From Pogonophryne albipinna (lineage: Eukaryota > Chordata > Actinopteri > Perciformes > Artedidraconidae), in NCBI GenBank assembly GCA_028583405.1, contig CM053263.1:2952715-3016714 (forward strand): 64,000 nt of DNA. The letters run 5' to 3'. A program made the translations under genes and the position numbers. Below the pieces are notes generated by a model. The model was not told the origin of the DNA. It saw only the letters and a program-made list of their open reading frames with translations, and made no database searches. Of this stretch, positions 61,502 through 64,000 are shown piece by piece (position 1 is the first letter of the stretch; each line of letters opens with the position of its first letter).

Positions 61502-61603
61502 TCTTTAGGTGTGTGAGTTGACACATCAGCACTCCTGTTTATCAAAGCTTTTATCACCTCTCCGCTGATATGTCACCCTCTGAGAGGAAGCAGGAGGTCC
61601 CCA

Positions 61604-61605
<2 letters not shown>

Positions 61606-61700
<95 letters not shown>
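61606..61700. repeat. CA microsatellite
   Basis: About 47 perfect CA units, just beyond the truncated 5' end of the LINE. Confidence 0.98.
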
Positions 61701-61702
<2 letters not shown>

Positions 61703-61728
61703 GCGGGGGCTAGTGGAGGTTAAGAAGA

Positions 61729-61753
61729 GGGGTGGGAGGGGGGGGAGGGGGGG
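61729..61753 (+). other. Potential G-quadruplex motif
   Basis: Four or more G runs of at least three (4, 3, 8 and 7) are separated by single T or A bases. This fits the standard G-quadruplex pattern. It lies 28 bp from the CA array. Confidence 0.7.
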
Positions 61754-62659
61754 TTGTTGTTGACCTGCCCTGCTGATGTGAATGACTTAACCAGATACAG
61801 GATCTGTCCCAGACTACACAGGTTAACTACCAGCATGTGTTCCCCTCAACCGCCAGATTTCATCCGGATAAGTCCAGCACACACTCAAAGGCTAAACTCT
61901 CTGTGGGAAAATTGTGATCTGTAATTGATGTACAGTACTCCTCGTAACTCTGTGTATAATATGTAAATTCGGAACTCAAAAGCCTTTTCTAACTTTTCCT
62001 TATAATCTACTTTTTTGAAGCGGGGCTTAGAGTGTACATGATACGGCTTTTATAGAAATTAGACCCTCTTGTTTTGTCTTGATTTATTCCTCCTAACTTT
62101 TCCCAGGACTGCTTTTCTTCATCCATGTCATCCAGGCCCATTATTACTAACCCCCACACTCACTTCAAACCCAAGGTTCAAGCTGGAGGGGAAATAAGTT
62201 CATAAATAAGATCTGCAATACATTTAAAATGTAAAGAGATAAGGTGGAGGATCATTCACAGGCCTTTCTTATCTTTAGTGATCTAACTACTCTTTGTGAA
62301 ATCTGTATATGTTCTGTTTACTTACAAAAAATACGTTACTTGTAAATATCATACAAAACATTTGTGCTTTTACCCTTAAATAGTCAGTTTGGTTTCTTTG
62401 ACAAAATCCAAAAAATCAGTCACAACATTTAATCCATCATCAATGTCCTAATTAAAAGTTTTAGCAAATCTACAGTTTCATGACAATTGGCCAAACAAGG
62501 AAGACTGAGTGTGTGTTTTTATTTTGTCTATTAATTGTTTGCAACGTCGAGAGAGCACTTTCACTCTGAACAATTGACACTCTCTGCTGTTCTGACTATA
62601 CAAAATGTAAACTAGAACTCCTGTAATTGTAATATATGTATTCAGCTTATATTGGTTGT

Positions 62660-62698
<39 letters not shown>

Positions 62699-63279
62699 TA
62701 CTCAACAAGTAATTTCCTGAGATCTGGAACATCATGACATGGTGAAAAAAGTCTGACAAAGCAAAAATAAATCCTGCAATTAAATGATCATAAGTTCTTT
62801 AAAATGCAACTGTTTAACCAAACTATCCAAAACACTTTATTTTGAGTTGATTCTGAAATACCTGCAAGACCTTTAAAATGTTAAGATATAAGATGACACA
62901 TATTGTTTCCAACGTCAAGAGTGCGTTTTCAATCTGAACTAACACTTCATGCAGTTCTTACCATACTAAATGTTAACCAGAAAATGTAACTTTATTGAGA
63001 TAAAATACAGGATTTGGATACAAAAAATACATTCACATCTCGTTAAGTTCTAATTCTGCTTAATAAAAATATGATTTATTAGGAGCCATCACTTCAGTAT
63101 GTCAATCTTTGTCAGACTTTAGCCTTAGGACATACAGGTGACCTGTAAATCATCTGACAGCAGCAATAAACCCAGCCTTGGTTTGAGGTTTTCCAAAGAA
63201 AGGCTTGGCTGTGAGATATTAAAGGAAATGGAAAATTGATGACTAACTAAATAGGAAATCATTGTGGAAGAGAGGACAC
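61754..63279. other. Unannotated AT-rich DNA upstream of the gene start
   Basis: No gene was recognised. A CAA trinucleotide array lies at 62660-62699. The 93-codon minus frame across it is an artefact (Leu run). The stretch 63060-63279 is the immediate upstream region of the predicted promoter. Confidence 0.5.
62660..62699 (+). repeat. CAA trinucleotide microsatellite
   Basis: About 13 perfect CAA units. Confidence 0.97.
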
Positions 63280-63286
63280 TATAAAA
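63280..63286 (+). promoter_or_regulatory. Putative TATA box
   Basis: TATAAAA at 63280-63286 is a full-strength TATA match, with GC-richer, pyrimidine-rich sequence beginning about 30 bp downstream. A start site near 63305-63315 would follow from normal spacing. It lies 650 bp before the proposed start codon at 63930. The call depends on position and motif only. Confidence 0.55.
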
Positions 63287-63425
63287 CCCTCAGTATCCAG
63301 CACACTTCCTCTCCACCGTACTGGTTGCATCGGCGCTCTCCAGTCCTCCTGCCCCCCCCTCTCTCTCTCACCAGCACTCCCCTTCTCTCTCCCTCAGCTG
63401 CTCTCCCTCCCCTCTCTTCTTGTGG

Positions 63426-63584
63426 ATGGTGTGGCTCTCTCGCTCGTCCTCTCTCTCCCTCGCAGTCTGGTGGAGCCGCGCACAAGGATTAGAGGGTTGC
63501 TGTGAGTGTCTGCTCAGAGAGAAGAAGCCAGAAGACAGAGAGAGAGATAAAATAAGAAATACTCCAGAAAAAAGGACAGCCTGA
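63426..63584 (+). promoter_or_regulatory. Possible upstream ORF in the leader, 52 codons
   Basis: If transcription starts just after the TATA box and the leader is unspliced, an ATG at 63426 (context gtggATGg) opens 52 codons ending at TGA 63582-63584, well before the main ATG. The peptide has no recognised domain. A donor-like GTGAGT near 63502 and an acceptor-like CTTTCATCTCCAG near 63605-63617 mean the leader might be spliced and the frame altered. Confidence 0.35.
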
Positions 63585-63686
63585 CTGTTGTGGATCTGCT
63601 TTACCTTTCATCTCCAGCTGAAGCCTGCACCTGGGGGGGGGGGAACAAATAGGGACTATTAAGCCTGGACCTCCACACAGGGAGCC

Positions 63687-63692
63687 ATGTGA
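63687..63692 (+). promoter_or_regulatory. Start-stop upstream ORF (ATG TGA)
   Basis: ATG at 63687-63689 in good context (gagccATG) is followed directly by TGA, giving the smallest possible upstream ORF. Such elements are known to stall ribosomes and lower main-frame translation in other genes. Here it is a sequence observation only. Confidence 0.4.
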
Positions 63693-63929
63693 GCGGCACC
63701 CCTCCACCCACTTCACACCACAGAACAGTCCCCCCTACAGTCTGCTCTCTGAGCTGGGGAGCACCACCAGGATTTTTTCCCCTTTTCCCTGGAAGCTCCA
63801 CTTTCTGTTCTCGCTTGGAGGGACTCTCCAGGCTTCGGCGTACCCCAGAGGGAGACACTCATCTCTGGGCACTGGTCGGGGGTGTGAGTGCCCCCTGGTC
63901 TGGAGGCCAGCCAGCAGTGCTCCAGCACC

Positions 63930-64000
63930 ATGGATTACCTGTTTGGGATTGTAGTGCTGCTGTGTGGGGTGGTGCAGCCTGGAAGAGGTGGAGAGCCCAA
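63930..64000 (+). CDS. 5' end of a secreted or membrane protein gene (partial)
   Basis: ATG at 63930 lies in strong context (cagcaccATGG) and opens MDYLFGIVVLLCGVVQPGRG and three more residues before the window ends. The short N-terminus, a hydrophobic core of about 11 residues and then a polar Gly/Arg/Glu stretch look like a signal peptide, so the product would enter the secretory pathway. It is preceded by a TATA box 650 bp upstream and a CT-rich leader. Only 23 codons are visible, so the family cannot be named. An alternative is a coincidental frame, but context, composition and promoter together make a real first coding exon likely. Confidence 0.6.
   Translation, partial: MDYLFGIVVLLCGVVQPGRGGEP

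Noticed and set aside
62478..62759. 93-codon minus frame with a leucine run resembling a signal peptide
   Set aside because: The leucines are the CAA array read in reverse. The rest is AT-rich intergenic sequence.

Overview
This is 64 kb of vertebrate, almost certainly teleost fish, nuclear DNA. Long CA/GT microsatellites, Tc1-type transposons, a CR1/L2-like LINE with a short-unit 3' tail, a tRNA-derived SINE with the usual fish body, and many short hAT-, TTAA- and TTA-flanked non-autonomous elements all fit a fish genome and none fits a bacterium. There are no operons or ribosome binding sites. Most long open frames are low complexity or come from transposons. I recognise no host gene in the first 63.2 kb. 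The species and chromosome cannot be read from the sequence.

Layout. 1-11 kb is mostly unique, with a hAT-like MITE (2478-2993) and a Tc1 relic (4752-6802) that itself holds a hAT MITE with a perfect 8-bp target duplication and a SINE. 11-25 kb has another hAT-like MITE hit by a LINE fragment, facing GT and CA arrays near 18 kb, an old duplicated block (18.9-21.0 kb) and a hAT-like MITE with a perfect 8-bp duplication (22377-22927). 25-36 kb is the densest repeat zone: two TTAA-flanked MITEs, a TTA-flanked Harbinger-like MITE, a 191-bp GT array beside telomere-like repeats, a 1.7-kb hAT-like element with a MITE and a 33-bp minisatellite inside it, and a solo LTR. 36-37.6 kb is a Tc1-like transposon with long terminal inverted repeats; its transposase frame is open except for two stop codons. 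44-57 kb holds most copies of a small TACACTGAA-type MITE family, a 3-kb element with nested inverted repeats (46494-49455), and further TTAA- and TTA-flanked elements. 58.9-61.5 kb is a 5'-truncated LINE on the minus strand.

The right edge (63.28-64.0 kb) looks like the start of a real gene: a TATA box, a pyrimidine-rich leader with two possible upstream ORFs, and an ATG in good context opening a signal-peptide-like sequence that runs off the window. The rest is therefore best read as upstream intergenic DNA of that gene, or an intron of another. Some unique stretches (for example 41.7-42.1 kb) may be conserved regulatory DNA, but that needs a cross-species alignment.
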